The position numbers were made by a program, and so were the translations under genes. Below are positions 1 to 8,630 of a DNA stretch of 64,000 nt, one piece after another. The notes under the pieces are model-generated. The model did not search any database. It was not told where the DNA came from and saw only the letters and a list, made by a program, of their open reading frames with translations. Origin of the DNA: an uncultured Bacteroidales bacterium (GTDB taxonomy: Bacteria; Bacteroidota; Bacteroidia; Bacteroidales; Paludibacteraceae); NCBI GenBank assembly GCA_902799705.1, contig CADCBP010000014.1:24057-88056 (forward strand), read 5' to 3'. The first letter of the stretch is position 1; every line of letters starts with the position of its first letter.

Positions 1-927
1 GCACACCGACCATTTGATCATCTCGTAAGCCGGTATATGTTTATCCTTGTATTTTGGGTGCGGCGTATAGGTGAAGGGCAAGTCGTAGATTGCATCCAAC
101 TGCTCAGTTGTCATCGGGGGGTACGATGGGTTGACGACTACCCATTGTTTGCCGACAGACTGTACGAGCGTCGTCTGATGAATCTTATTCGACTCTATCT
201 CCATGAGGCGGAAGTTCTCCGCATGTTTGCGTTTGTCCCGCAGCGCCTCTTCGTGGGATGCCAGCATGATCGCATCACTCGGGATCTCGGACTTGTCGTT
301 CGTCAGAAATGCCGTCTGGGGTACAGAATGGAATGATGGATTGATGGAATGACGGAATGATGTTTTTATTCTATCAGCAATCTCCGTCATCGCCTGCTCT
401 CCCATACCATAGACGAGGAGGTCGGCACCGCTGTCCACGAGGATGGAAGGCATCAGCTTATCCTGCCAATAATCATAGTGTGTGAGGCGTCGCATGGAGG
501 CTTCAATACCTCCGATTACAATGGGCACGTCGGGATAGAGTTGCTTGAGGATCTTACAATAGGAGGTTGTACAGTAGTCAGGTCGTGCGCCCGGTCGCCC
601 TTCGGGTGTATAGGCATCGTCGGAACGCTTACGTTTGGCTGCCGTGTAATGATTGACCATCGAATCCATGCTACCTGCTGACACCGCAAAATAGATACGC
701 GGCTTGCCGAATTTCTTGAAATCCCGGTAGTCGCCATGCACGTCAGGTTGCGGCACGATTGCCACGCGATAACCCGCCGCCTCGAGAACTCTGCCCAGCA
801 CCGCTGCACCGAAAGACGGGTGGTCGATATACGCGTCACCGGTGAAGAAGACAATGTCCACTTCATCCCAACCGCGCAAATCCGTCTCTTTGCGGGTCGT
901 AGGCAAGTATTTTAAGAGATCAGTCAT
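1..927 (-). CDS. ygiQ: YgiQ family radical SAM protein (N-terminal part, truncated by window edge)
   Basis: The reading frame stays open for 309 codons from the ATG at 925-927 to the window edge, so the C-terminus is missing. The visible part matches the N-terminal region of YgiQ-type radical SAM proteins: GWDEVDIVFFTGDAYIDHPS near the start, GGIEASMRRLTHYDYW in the middle, then DLLVYGMGEQA. The radical SAM CxxxCxxC cluster would lie beyond the edge. The family's substrate is unknown. It is the last visible gene of the long minus-strand run, 13 nt after dnaX. Oddity: four 8-bp GGAATGAT-like units (330-361) lie inside the frame and encode a stretch that does not look conserved for the family. 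Confidence 0.88.
   Translation of the reverse strand, partial: MTDLLKYLPTTRKETDLRGWDEVDIVFFTGDAYIDHPSFGAAVLGRVLEAAGYRVAIVPQPDVHGDYRDFKKFGKPRIYFAVSAGSMDSMVNHYTAAKRKRSDDAYTPEGRPGARPDYCTTSYCKILKQLYPDVPIVIGGIEASMRRLTHYDYWQDKLMPSILVDSGADLLVYGMGEQAMTEIADRIKTSFRHSINPSFHSVPQTAFLTNDKSEIPSDAIMLASHEEALRDKRKHAENFRLMEIESNKIHQTTLVQSVGKQWVVVNPSYPPMTTEQLDAIYDLPFTYTPHPKYKDKHIPAYEMIKWSVC
330..361. repeat. 8-bp tandem array inside ygiQ (4 units)
   Basis: Four consecutive 8-bp units, GGAATGAT, GGATTGAT, GGAATGAC and GGAATGAT, lie in frame within ygiQ. They belong to the imperfect 7- and 8-bp period arrays seen throughout this window, but here the array is coding. Confidence 0.8.
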
Positions 928-940
928 CCGTTGTCAGTCA

Positions 941-2638
941 TCAGTCTATTTGTAAGTCAAGTCTCTCCTTGAGGGTTGCGAGCACAGGGTTCTGCTCCAC
1001 CATCAGTTTATACTTCTCCTCAGCGGTGAACGCCATCTGCTCCTGGTCAAACTCCGCCTGTACAAGCCGGATCTCCAGATGGCCGTTATGGAGTGTTGCA
1101 CGTAACTGCCGTAAAAGGCCCGGTAAAGCCTTCCGCATCTCCGCCATCTGCCAAGGGTTAGGCATCTGAATCTCCGCGGTAAGGTCATCGACCATCTGAG
1201 GCATGTAATCCTCTATGAGTTGTCTGAGACGCGTTTCCTCCTTATGAGTATCGGTCAGACCAACCCACGCGTCCCTGAGTTGGTCAACTGTAAAAGGGCT
1301 GTTCTGCTCCTCTTTGGGTTGTTCTACAGGTACAGCCGGTTGTCCGGATACCACCTCCGGCTTCTTCGGGCCAAGACCTATACTGATTTTCGGCATCTTC
1401 GGTATGGAAGGAACCGCCTCTTTGGGAGTGGTGGCGGTGCTTGGCGCCGTCTTGTTCTGCGGCGGTGCAGGAGGCGTTGCCTGAGCAGGTTGCGTTGCCT
1501 GAACAGGTTGCGCAGCAGGTGTAACCGTCTGAGGCACTTGTTGGGCGACACCTAACTGGCACAGTTTGACAAGTGCCAATTCAACCGTCAGACGTTTGTT
1601 ACGCGCCGTGCGGTAATTGATGTCACAGGTGTTAAGGATATCGAGCGCCATGAAGATCCACACAGGATGGCAACGTTGCGCTTGTTGACCGTAACGAACA
1701 CGCAACGACTCGCCCGTCTCCAACAGAGGTAAGGTCTGCGGGTCTTGGCTCACCAGTACATCACGCAGATGTTGTGCAAAGCCAGTCACGAAATGTCCGG
1801 CATCAAAACCATGATTGAGGATGTCGTTGAAGATCAACAAAGTCTGTGCTACATTATGCTGCAAGGCGTTGTCCACCAACCGGAAATAATAGTCGGCACT
1901 CAGCACATTAAGCACTTCAATCGTGCGCTCGTAGGTGATCTCATTGCCGCAGAAAGCAACTAATTGGTCAAAGATCGACAAGGCGTCGCGCATACCTCCG
2001 TCGGCCTTCTGCGCCACTACGTTCAGTGCTTCCTCACTCACTTTGATACCTTCATTCGCCGCCACTTTCTGCAGGTACGCGATCGTATCGGGAATGGTGA
2101 TGCGGTTGAAGTCATAGACCTGACAGCGACTGAGGATTGTCGGCAGTACCTTATGTTTCTCCGTCGTAGCAAGGATGAAGATGGCATACGAGGGCGGTTC
2201 TTCGAGTGTCTTAAGCAACGCATTAAACGCTCCTTGAGAGAGCATGTGAACCTCATCGATGATATACACGGAGTACTTACCGATCTGCGGCGGGACACGC
2301 ACCTGGTCAATGAGGCTTCGGATATCCTCTACGGAGTTGTTTGATGCTGCATCGAGTTCGTGAATGTTAAACGACCGCTGTTCATTAAAGGCCCTACAGG
2401 ACTCACATTCGTTGCATGCATCGAAGCCGTTTTGCGGATTCGAACAGTTGATGGTCTTTGCGAAGATACGTGCGCAAGTCGTTTTACCCACGCCTCTCGG
2501 TCCGCAAAACAGATACGCGTGCGCCAAATGGTTCGAACGGATCGCGTTCTGCAAGGTCTGCGTCAGCGCCTGTTGACCTACCACTGACTCAAAGGTCTGC
2601 GGGCGGTACTTACGCGCCGATACAATGTAATTTTCCAT
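941..2638 (-). CDS. dnaX: DNA polymerase III subunit gamma/tau
   Basis: 565-residue clamp-loader ATPase that loads the beta sliding clamp at replication forks. Visible motifs: Walker A GPRGVGKT (residues 46-53), a four-cysteine zinc module (C65, C75, C78, C81), the DEVH box (128-131), LLKTLEEPP (141-149), sensor-1 LATTEKHK and the SRC arginine-finger motif (170-172). After about residue 375 comes a Pro/Gln/Ala/Thr-rich linker and a C-terminal tau-like domain. The length suits a full tau form; I see no obvious slippery frameshift site for a short gamma. The start overlaps the end of sfp by 29 nt, so the two are probably translationally coupled. Confidence 0.97.
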   Translation of the reverse strand: MENYIVSARKYRPQTFESVVGQQALTQTLQNAIRSNHLAHAYLFCGPRGVGKTTCARIFAKTINCSNPQNGFDACNECESCRAFNEQRSFNIHELDAASNNSVEDIRSLIDQVRVPPQIGKYSVYIIDEVHMLSQGAFNALLKTLEEPPSYAIFILATTEKHKVLPTILSRCQVYDFNRITIPDTIAYLQKVAANEGIKVSEEALNVVAQKADGGMRDALSIFDQLVAFCGNEITYERTIEVLNVLSADYYFRLVDNALQHNVAQTLLIFNDILNHGFDAGHFVTGFAQHLRDVLVSQDPQTLPLLETGESLRVRYGQQAQRCHPVWIFMALDILNTCDINYRTARNKRLTVELALVKLCQLGVAQQVPQTVTPAAQPVQATQPAQATPPAPPQNKTAPSTATTPKEAVPSIPKMPKISIGLGPKKPEVVSGQPAVPVEQPKEEQNSPFTVDQLRDAWVGLTDTHKEETRLRQLIEDYMPQMVDDLTAEIQMPNPWQMAEMRKALPGLLRQLRATLHNGHLEIRLVQAEFDQEQMAFTAEEKYKLMVEQNPVLATLKERLDLQID

Positions 2639-3179
2639 AAGCTATAGTATATATATATTTCTCTTTTTCGATAGTCGATATTTCGAGATCTCGAGATGCC
2701 GACATAATATGCTGTAATTGTTCAAACGACTGAATCCCTACTCCCTGCGCCTTGACGACCGCTTCTTTCTGCGTCCAGAGGCGCGTGAATTTCCGATCGT
2801 CCATCCCTACTCTCTCTTCTTCATTCATCGTTCGGGCGATGAGTTCCGCGTCGGCGTGCCGGATCGTTTCGATGTCGATACCTACGGGTTCGTCATTTAT
2901 CGCGACGGCGATGCCTTGCTTGCAATGACTGATACTAAAATAAGGACCGTCTTCCCAATATGGTTTGCCGTGCTCGTTGTATTTCCACTCGATATTCCGA
3001 TATTCCGATATCCCGATAAGATCAAAAAGCATCAGCCAACTCTTGAGGCAGCAATATTGCCCGAAGGTATGTTTGTATTTCAGAGCCTGTTCGCGTCGCT
3101 GCGCTGAGACCAGCGGTAACATCCGTTGCACTTCCGTCTCGGTACACTCCTCCATTCTATCAAAAATCATCACTCTCAT
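2610..3179 (-). CDS. 4'-phosphopantetheinyl transferase, Sfp/AcpT-like
   Basis: Transfers phosphopantetheine from CoA to carrier proteins. The conserved core is present: PYFSISHCKQG, then the metal-binding VGIDIE, then LWTQKEAVVKAQGVG. At 189 residues it is slightly short for Sfp types (about 220). I chose the ATG at 3177-3179 because it overlaps the RND stop as ATGA; the longer frame reads back into the RND gene. Two 8-bp arrays fall inside it (2990-3020 and 2669-2707), the second forming part of the C-terminal coding region. No polyketide or peptide synthase lies nearby, so activation of the fatty-acid carrier protein is the likeliest role. Confidence 0.85.
   Translation of the reverse strand: MRVMIFDRMEECTETEVQRMLPLVSAQRREQALKYKHTFGQYCCLKSWLMLFDLIGISEYRNIEWKYNEHGKPYWEDGPYFSISHCKQGIAVAINDEPVGIDIETIRHADAELIARTMNEEERVGMDDRKFTRLWTQKEAVVKAQGVGIQSFEQLQHIMSASRDLEISTIEKEKYIYTIAYGKLHCIGA
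2669..2707. repeat. 8-bp CGATATTT-type tandem array in the 3' part of sfp
   Basis: Successive units beginning with CGA (CGATAGT, CGATATTT, CGAGATCT, CGAGATGC, CGACATAA) with an 8-bp period. They are coding near the C-terminus of the Sfp-like protein. Confidence 0.65.
2990..3020. repeat. 8-bp CGATATTC tandem array inside sfp
   Basis: Three full units (CGATATTC twice, then CGATATCC) and a partial fourth, all coding within the Sfp-like protein (residues SEYRNIEW). Same unit type as the arrays at 2669, 21322 and 56007. Confidence 0.75.
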
Positions 3180-6100
3180 TGCTGCAACTCTTCGTCTTTC
3201 TTTGCATATACCTTCCAATAGACGACAGGCAGGATGGTGACCGTCAGCGGTAAGGTAAACAGGGTTCCGAAGCAAATGACGACTCCCATGGGCATCCAGA
3301 GGCTTGTCGCGGCGATAATCATCGGCAACACTCCAAGCGCCGTTGTGGCAGAGGTGAGGAACACCGGTCGCATTCGACGCAAGCCTGCCTGGAACGCAGC
3401 TTCACGGTAAGTGAGATGTTTGTATTTACGCGCGTCTTCAGCGTACTCGTACATCATGATGGCGTTGCGGACGATGATACCAATCAAACTGACTACTCCC
3501 AACACCGCCGTGATGGAGATATCCAAATCAAAGATCCATAGACCGAGCATCGAGCCGAAAAGACAAAGGATGGCACTGGAGAGAGTCAGCAAAGCCAATC
3601 CAATCTTTCCGAAATGGTAAAGGAGCAAGACTAACATCACCGCAAGGGCAGCCACAACAGACCAAAGTATCTGAGGAATCATCATGTTGTTGATTTCCGT
3701 CAGACCTCCGTAAGCGATAGACACTCCTTCGGGCAAATCCGTGAGGTTGCTTTCCACCCAGTTCTTCACCTTTCGCTCGGCATCCACCTGACTCGTGGAG
3801 CCTCTTAGATCCGCGCCGACAGTCATCGTACGGATTGCGTTCCTGCGTTCCAGCGAAGTATGATGCCAGTTGGGTTCGATAGTAGCCACTTGACGTAAAG
3901 GCACCCACACACCGGGCAGAGCAGTCGGCACTTGTATGGCTCCGAGTTCATCAGCATTGAGGGTGTTGATTCCGGCTGTATAAAGTACTACCGGTACGGC
4001 ATAGGCATTTTCGTAAAGCGTCGTGATGGTCGCTCCCTGCGTTGCCTGCATGAGATATAGCGAGAGCATGGTCTCTGTAATGCCGAGACGGGTTGCTTCG
4101 TCCGCCTTCAGCACTATGCGCGTTGAAGCCGTCATGTTATTGTAATCGCAGTGTACCCACTGCAGATCGGGTTGTGCCACCATGAAATGCAGAATACTAT
4201 CCGCATAGGGCTTCATCATATCCCAGTCCTCTCCCTGCACGCGGATTTCGAGCGGATTCTTCACAGCCTGGTAATCCAGTTGTTTGAAACGCGCATAGGC
4301 ATTGGGGAAATAGTTCTCGTAGCGGCCATTGTATTCTCTGAGAACCTGGGAGGTTGCTTTGCTTGATTTGGTGTTGACAATCAACTGCGCATAGTTCGTT
4401 GCCGGTGTCTGCGGCGTATAAGTAGCGTGGAAACGCGGCGAGGACTGACCGATAAAGGCGGTCACACACGTCACGCGGCTGTCTTGGCGTAAGATATTTG
4501 CCAAAGAATCCGCCACTTCCGCACTCTCTTCAAGCGTGGCTCCTTCACGGAGATGTATCTCCACGGCGAAGAACTCCCGCTCGGCCTTCGGCAGCAACTG
4601 TAAGTTCAGGTGCATGAGCAGGATGATACCTACGAAGGTCGTCCCGCCTAACATGGTCCATGCAATAACAGGATGGTCAAAACAACTCTGCAAGATACGA
4701 CGATAAGCATTCTGCAGCCATGTAAAGAACCTTGTCTGAACGCGCTCCACCAGATTCATCTCTTCGGGTTTGCGTTCACGAATAAACCGGAAGGACAGGA
4801 AAGGTGTTACCCATGAAGCATAGAAAATACTGGCTACCAGAGCAAAGAGGACAGCCCATGGGAAGAGTTGTACGAACTCACCCAACGGTCCCGTGATGAT
4901 TCGCGTCATAGGGAAGAACATTCCGCAGATTGCCATCGTAGCGAGGGACATTGGCACGAAAAGCAAGCTTGTGCTCACGACGGCAGAGTACCAACGCGAG
5001 TGACGACGCGCCAGAAGATTGGTATAACCGTCAATGACGATAACCGAGTCATCGACAATCATTCCCAGCACAAAGATCAGTGCCGCGAGTGTCACAGTAT
5101 TCAACTCAATGCCCGTGACGTACATCAGTCCGATACAAATAGCCGTGCAGACAGGCAGTCCCGTAGCTGCTACCAGAGCGGTGCGCAACGGGAAGAGCAA
5201 CAACATGACGGCTATCACCACGAGGATGGAGATCACAATGTCGCGCAGGAACGAGAGCACGGAGTCATTGACTACCTTCGGCTGGTCGGTGATACGATGG
5301 AAGCGGATGTCGGGCGGCAAGAGAGCCGCAGCTTGCGCTAACTGCTTGTCCACCTCATCGCCGAACGCAACGATGTTATTGCCTGGCACCATTTCCATGT
5401 TCAGGATGAGACAGGACGCGCCGTTAAACTCCACATAACTCTTTGGCGCCTGATACCGGCGCTCGACGGTCGCAATGTCTTTAAGGCGTATCGTTGCACC
5501 CGTCACGGGGTCCGACCACACGATTTGCTCCTGCATCTCATATTCGGATAGGTATGGGATAACTACTTGCAATGCTCCGTGTGCATCACTTTCGCCGCCT
5601 ACCGTACGGATACCTTGCAACGCCATCTGCGCCTGCAGCGCGGAGGGGTTGATGCCATAACGGGACAGTTGTTCGGGGTCGATAGTGACAGCTATCTCTT
5701 CGGTTTGCCTTCCCATGATACGCAGTTTGCCCATTTCAGGGATGGTACGCAAGTGCGAGCATACCTGTTTGGCATATTGCTCGAGTTCGCGCGGGCTGCG
5801 TTCGGGACTCTCCACGGCGATGAGCAGGGACGAGGTGTTGCCGAAATCGTCAATGACGAGGGTCTGCAAGACGCCGGTGGGCAGTTGGGTCTTCTGCAAG
5901 AGCGGCAGGCCCGCGCGGATCTTTGTCCAGGCAGCCTCGTTATTGACAGCCGTCATACGTAGCATGACGTAGATATACGCGAGGCCGTCTTCACTCTGGC
6001 TGTAGGTCAGTTTCTTGTCAACAAATTCGAAGGAGTTGATATAATCCTCGAGAGGTATCGTCACCTGTTGCTCTACCTCATCAGCCGTAGCGCCGGGATA

Positions 6101-6259
6101 ATATGCCACGATAAGACCTTGACGGATGGTGAACTGCGGAAACTCATCCTTGTTCATCTGAGGCAACGACCATATTCCGAATGCCATCAGCCCCAGGAAT
6201 AAAGCCATCACCAATCCATGGCGTCGCATCGCTCCTTCTATGTGTGCACTGGTTTTCAA
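3176..6259 (-). CDS. RND family efflux pump, inner-membrane transporter (AcrB-like)
   Basis: 1027-residue proton-driven exporter of the AcrB/MexB superfamily; the inner-membrane pump of a tripartite system. Family layout is visible: a first membrane helix near residues 15-32, a large periplasmic porter domain, a helix bundle around residues 330-540 with the GMIVDDSVIVIDG motif, a second periplasmic half, and a final bundle with VSLIGIIVRNAIMMYEYAED. It follows its adaptor by 33 nt and overlaps sfp by 4 nt. No TolC-like outer-membrane factor is in the window, so the third component must come from elsewhere. Substrate unknown; drug or bile-type efflux is usual. A heptamer array lies immediately upstream of the start. 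Confidence 0.95.
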   Translation of the reverse strand: MKTSAHIEGAMRRHGLVMALFLGLMAFGIWSLPQMNKDEFPQFTIRQGLIVAYYPGATADEVEQQVTIPLEDYINSFEFVDKKLTYSQSEDGLAYIYVMLRMTAVNNEAAWTKIRAGLPLLQKTQLPTGVLQTLVIDDFGNTSSLLIAVESPERSPRELEQYAKQVCSHLRTIPEMGKLRIMGRQTEEIAVTIDPEQLSRYGINPSALQAQMALQGIRTVGGESDAHGALQVVIPYLSEYEMQEQIVWSDPVTGATIRLKDIATVERRYQAPKSYVEFNGASCLILNMEMVPGNNIVAFGDEVDKQLAQAAALLPPDIRFHRITDQPKVVNDSVLSFLRDIVISILVVIAVMLLLFPLRTALVAATGLPVCTAICIGLMYVTGIELNTVTLAALIFVLGMIVDDSVIVIDGYTNLLARRHSRWYSAVVSTSLLFVPMSLATMAICGMFFPMTRIITGPLGEFVQLFPWAVLFALVASIFYASWVTPFLSFRFIRERKPEEMNLVERVQTRFFTWLQNAYRRILQSCFDHPVIAWTMLGGTTFVGIILLMHLNLQLLPKAEREFFAVEIHLREGATLEESAEVADSLANILRQDSRVTCVTAFIGQSSPRFHATYTPQTPATNYAQLIVNTKSSKATSQVLREYNGRYENYFPNAYARFKQLDYQAVKNPLEIRVQGEDWDMMKPYADSILHFMVAQPDLQWVHCDYNNMTASTRIVLKADEATRLGITETMLSLYLMQATQGATITTLYENAYAVPVVLYTAGINTLNADELGAIQVPTALPGVWVPLRQVATIEPNWHHTSLERRNAIRTMTVGADLRGSTSQVDAERKVKNWVESNLTDLPEGVSIAYGGLTEINNMMIPQILWSVVAALAVMLVLLLYHFGKIGLALLTLSSAILCLFGSMLGLWIFDLDISITAVLGVVSLIGIIVRNAIMMYEYAEDARKYKHLTYREAAFQAGLRRMRPVFLTSATTALGVLPMIIAATSLWMPMGVVICFGTLFTLPLTVTILPVVYWKVYAKKDEELQQ

Positions 6260-6261
6260 AG

Positions 6262-6303
6262 TAATCAGTAATCAGTAATCAGTAGTCAGTGATCAGTTTT
6301 CAG
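6262..6303. repeat. 7-bp TAATCAG tandem array (6 units)
   Basis: Units TAATCAG (three times), TAGTCAG, TGATCAG and TTTTCAG fill the junction between the adaptor gene and the RND gene. The adaptor stop codon and its last two or three codons are inside the array. Confidence 0.85.
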
Positions 6304-7327
6304 TTATGGCACAGCCTTTATACAGTTTCTGATAGCCTTCGGTGATGAGTGTGTCTCCTGCTTGGAGGCCGCTCTTCACGCGCACGCCGTCAGCCTGATA
6401 GCCGTCAATAATAATCTCCCGTCTCACGGCAGTGCCATTCTCCGCCACCCACACCGTATGTCCGGCGGGCGTAAGCAGAATACACTTCGCCGGAATAACG
6501 ACATCTGTATTCTGTGCCAGGCCGGTACCGGGGTCTGAATTTTTCATTTGTACCTTCGCCACCATTCCGGTCATGAGAACCCCGGTGCCTCCGGATATAT
6601 GCGCCACGACATCGTATGTATGCGTGACAGCGTTCGCAGCAACACTCTTCTCGGTGATCGTGATGGGGAAGACGGATTCCACGGCGGCGCACTCCACTTC
6701 GCCCGTTTTGCCCAGCTCGCGAATCTCCGCCTCGGGTACGGTAAAACGGACATTGAAGCCAGAGACATCCAGAACGGAGCATAACTTCGTCCCGGGAATT
6801 ACCGTTTGTCCTTCCTCCATCGTCAGACCGTTTATTACACCGTCGCAGGGCGCAACCAGCGTACATTCCTTCAAGCGTTTCTTTGCCGCTGAATAAATAG
6901 ACTTTGCCTGCGTCAACTGGCTCTGCACTTCGACCATTTTCTGGTCGGATACGACCCCTTTGGCATGCACTTTACTTACTCGGTCATAACCGTCCTGGGC
7001 ATGCTGGAGAGCAGCCTCTGCCCCATGCAGGGCATTAAGCGCTTGGCTATTATCAACCGTCAGGAGCGCTTGTCCCTTGCGGACATGGTCTCCGTTCTTC
7101 ACGTTGATGGAGGTGACGCGTCCCGTGGCCTCCATGCTCAGTGGCGTTTCATGCGTTGGCTCGATCGTTCCTACATAACGAGAGGTGGCACTGCCGGATT
7201 GATGGGCGACCACCGTTGTCTTCACTTTAATCGGAGACTGTGCGTACTCCCTGTTGGCCTGCTTGGAACAAGCCACCAGCGCACAGAGCGCAAGTCCAAA
7301 ACTGATTGTTTTACTAATCTTCAGCAT
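6293..7327 (-). CDS. RND efflux periplasmic adaptor lipoprotein (MFP/HlyD-like)
   Basis: 344-residue membrane-fusion protein linking the RND pump to an outer-membrane channel. The N-terminus is a lipoprotein signal with lipobox LVAC (Cys20), so it is probably anchored in the membrane. A lipoyl/barrel-sandwich segment (ATGRVTSINVKNGDHVRKGQ), a coiled-coil hairpin (LTQAKSIYSAAKKRLKE) and the returning lipoyl half (APCDGVINGLTMEEGQTV) are visible. I chose the ATG at 7325-7327 because it places the lipoprotein signal at the N-terminus. This start overlaps the MATE gene by 14 nt. Confidence 0.92.
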   Translation of the reverse strand: MLKISKTISFGLALCALVACSKQANREYAQSPIKVKTTVVAHQSGSATSRYVGTIEPTHETPLSMEATGRVTSINVKNGDHVRKGQALLTVDNSQALNALHGAEAALQHAQDGYDRVSKVHAKGVVSDQKMVEVQSQLTQAKSIYSAAKKRLKECTLVAPCDGVINGLTMEEGQTVIPGTKLCSVLDVSGFNVRFTVPEAEIRELGKTGEVECAAVESVFPITITEKSVAANAVTHTYDVVAHISGGTGVLMTGMVAKVQMKNSDPGTGLAQNTDVVIPAKCILLTPAGHTVWVAENGTAVRREIIIDGYQADGVRVKSGLQAGDTLITEGYQKLYKGCAITEN

Positions 7328-8630
7328 ATATTTTCTTCCGTTCAATTGTCAGATATACCACTCGGGCGATAAGATGGGCGAAGTACGCGAGATACAACGC
7401 TTGTGTTCCCAGCCAAGTGAAAGTCACTATGTATCCTGTTGCGAAGGCCAAAGCGGCCCAAATCATTGCATTCCTAATCTGCACGCCGGCGGTCGCTCCC
7501 ACATAAACGCCATCCCACATAAACGCCAACGCGCTCACCAAGGGCATAGCGATCAACCATCCCATATACGGCTTTGCAGCCGCCAACACCTCGCTATCCG
7601 AGGTCATGATGGCGATGCTCTCATCGCCCAAGACGGCATAAATTGCCGTAAAAAACAGCCCTACTCCTATGCTCCAGTTGAAGAGCAAACGGATGATCTT
7701 TCTAATATCTGATTGCTGATAACTGATAGCTGACTGCTCGCCGAAAGCCTTTCCCACCAATGCTTCTCCTGCATAGGCAAAGCCGTCCACGAAGAAGGAG
7801 AAGAACATAAAGAGTTTCATGATGATACTTCCTACCGCCAATTCGACATCCCCGTACTGACTCATGAGTGCAGAAAAGCCAACATAGACGACCATAAAGC
7901 ACAACGAACGGATGAAGAGGTTGCCGTTCAGGCTCATCATTCTTCGTATCTCCTGCCATTTCATCGATGCGCGGAATTCTTTTATACCGATATGGATGAT
8001 GCCATACTTGAACACCAGGAAAGCACATGCAAGAAGCAGTCCGCTGTACTGCGCGATAATCGTTCCGTACGCTACACCGATCACTCCTTGTCCGGCATTT
8101 ACCGCCATATAATAACTGGCGGCCATGTTCACAGCATTCACGAGAATATCCGTCGCCATGGGACTTCTTGTATCCTGCATGCCGATGAACCAACCCTTGA
8201 AGGTGAAGAGCATCAACGTGGCGGGAGCAGCCCATATGCGTACATAAAAGTACTCGCGCGCGATGGACGCTACCTCTTCGGAACAAGGCACGACGGCCAA
8301 GACGGCATTAACAAAGAACCACTGGATAGCCCAGACGAAGAGGGTCGCGAGCAGCGCCAAAGTAAGACTCTGCACAAGGATCTTGCGGCATTCGTCTTTT
8401 CGTCCCGCTCCGTACGCTTGGGCCGCAAGGCCTGAAGTGCCGATACGCAGGAATCCGAAGTTCCAATAGAGTAAGTCAAAGAGCATGGTACCAATCGCGA
8501 TACCTCCGATAGCCGCGGCATCGCTCAAATGCCCTACTATCGCTGTGTCCACTATACCCACCAACGGGATAGTGATGTTTGCCAAAATGCTTGGCACCGC
8601 GAGACGTAATATTTCCCGATTCAGGCTCAC
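7314..8630 (-). CDS. MATE family efflux transporter
   Basis: 438-residue cation-coupled multidrug/toxin exporter with about twelve membrane helices. The family pattern is seen in ILANITIPLVGIVDTAIVGH near the N-terminus and the repeated half with KAFGEQSA. The start codon is GTG at 8628-8630 and overlaps the upstream stop codon as GTGA. A four-unit heptamer array (7709-7736, CTGATTG type) is coding here and produces the SAISYQQSD segment, predicted to lie in a loop. It is followed directly by the RND adaptor and pump, so three exporter genes sit together. Confidence 0.92.
   Translation of the reverse strand: MSLNREILRLAVPSILANITIPLVGIVDTAIVGHLSDAAAIGGIAIGTMLFDLLYWNFGFLRIGTSGLAAQAYGAGRKDECRKILVQSLTLALLATLFVWAIQWFFVNAVLAVVPCSEEVASIAREYFYVRIWAAPATLMLFTFKGWFIGMQDTRSPMATDILVNAVNMAASYYMAVNAGQGVIGVAYGTIIAQYSGLLLACAFLVFKYGIIHIGIKEFRASMKWQEIRRMMSLNGNLFIRSLCFMVVYVGFSALMSQYGDVELAVGSIIMKLFMFFSFFVDGFAYAGEALVGKAFGEQSAISYQQSDIRKIIRLLFNWSIGVGLFFTAIYAVLGDESIAIMTSDSEVLAAAKPYMGWLIAMPLVSALAFMWDGVYVGATAGVQIRNAMIWAALAFATGYIVTFTWLGTQALYLAYFAHLIARVVYLTIERKKIYAED
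7709..7736. repeat. 7-bp CTGATTG tandem array inside the MATE gene (4 units)
   Basis: CTGATTG, CTGATAA, CTGATAG and CTGACTG in direct succession. They stay in frame and encode part of a hydrophilic segment between predicted membrane helices. Confidence 0.75.
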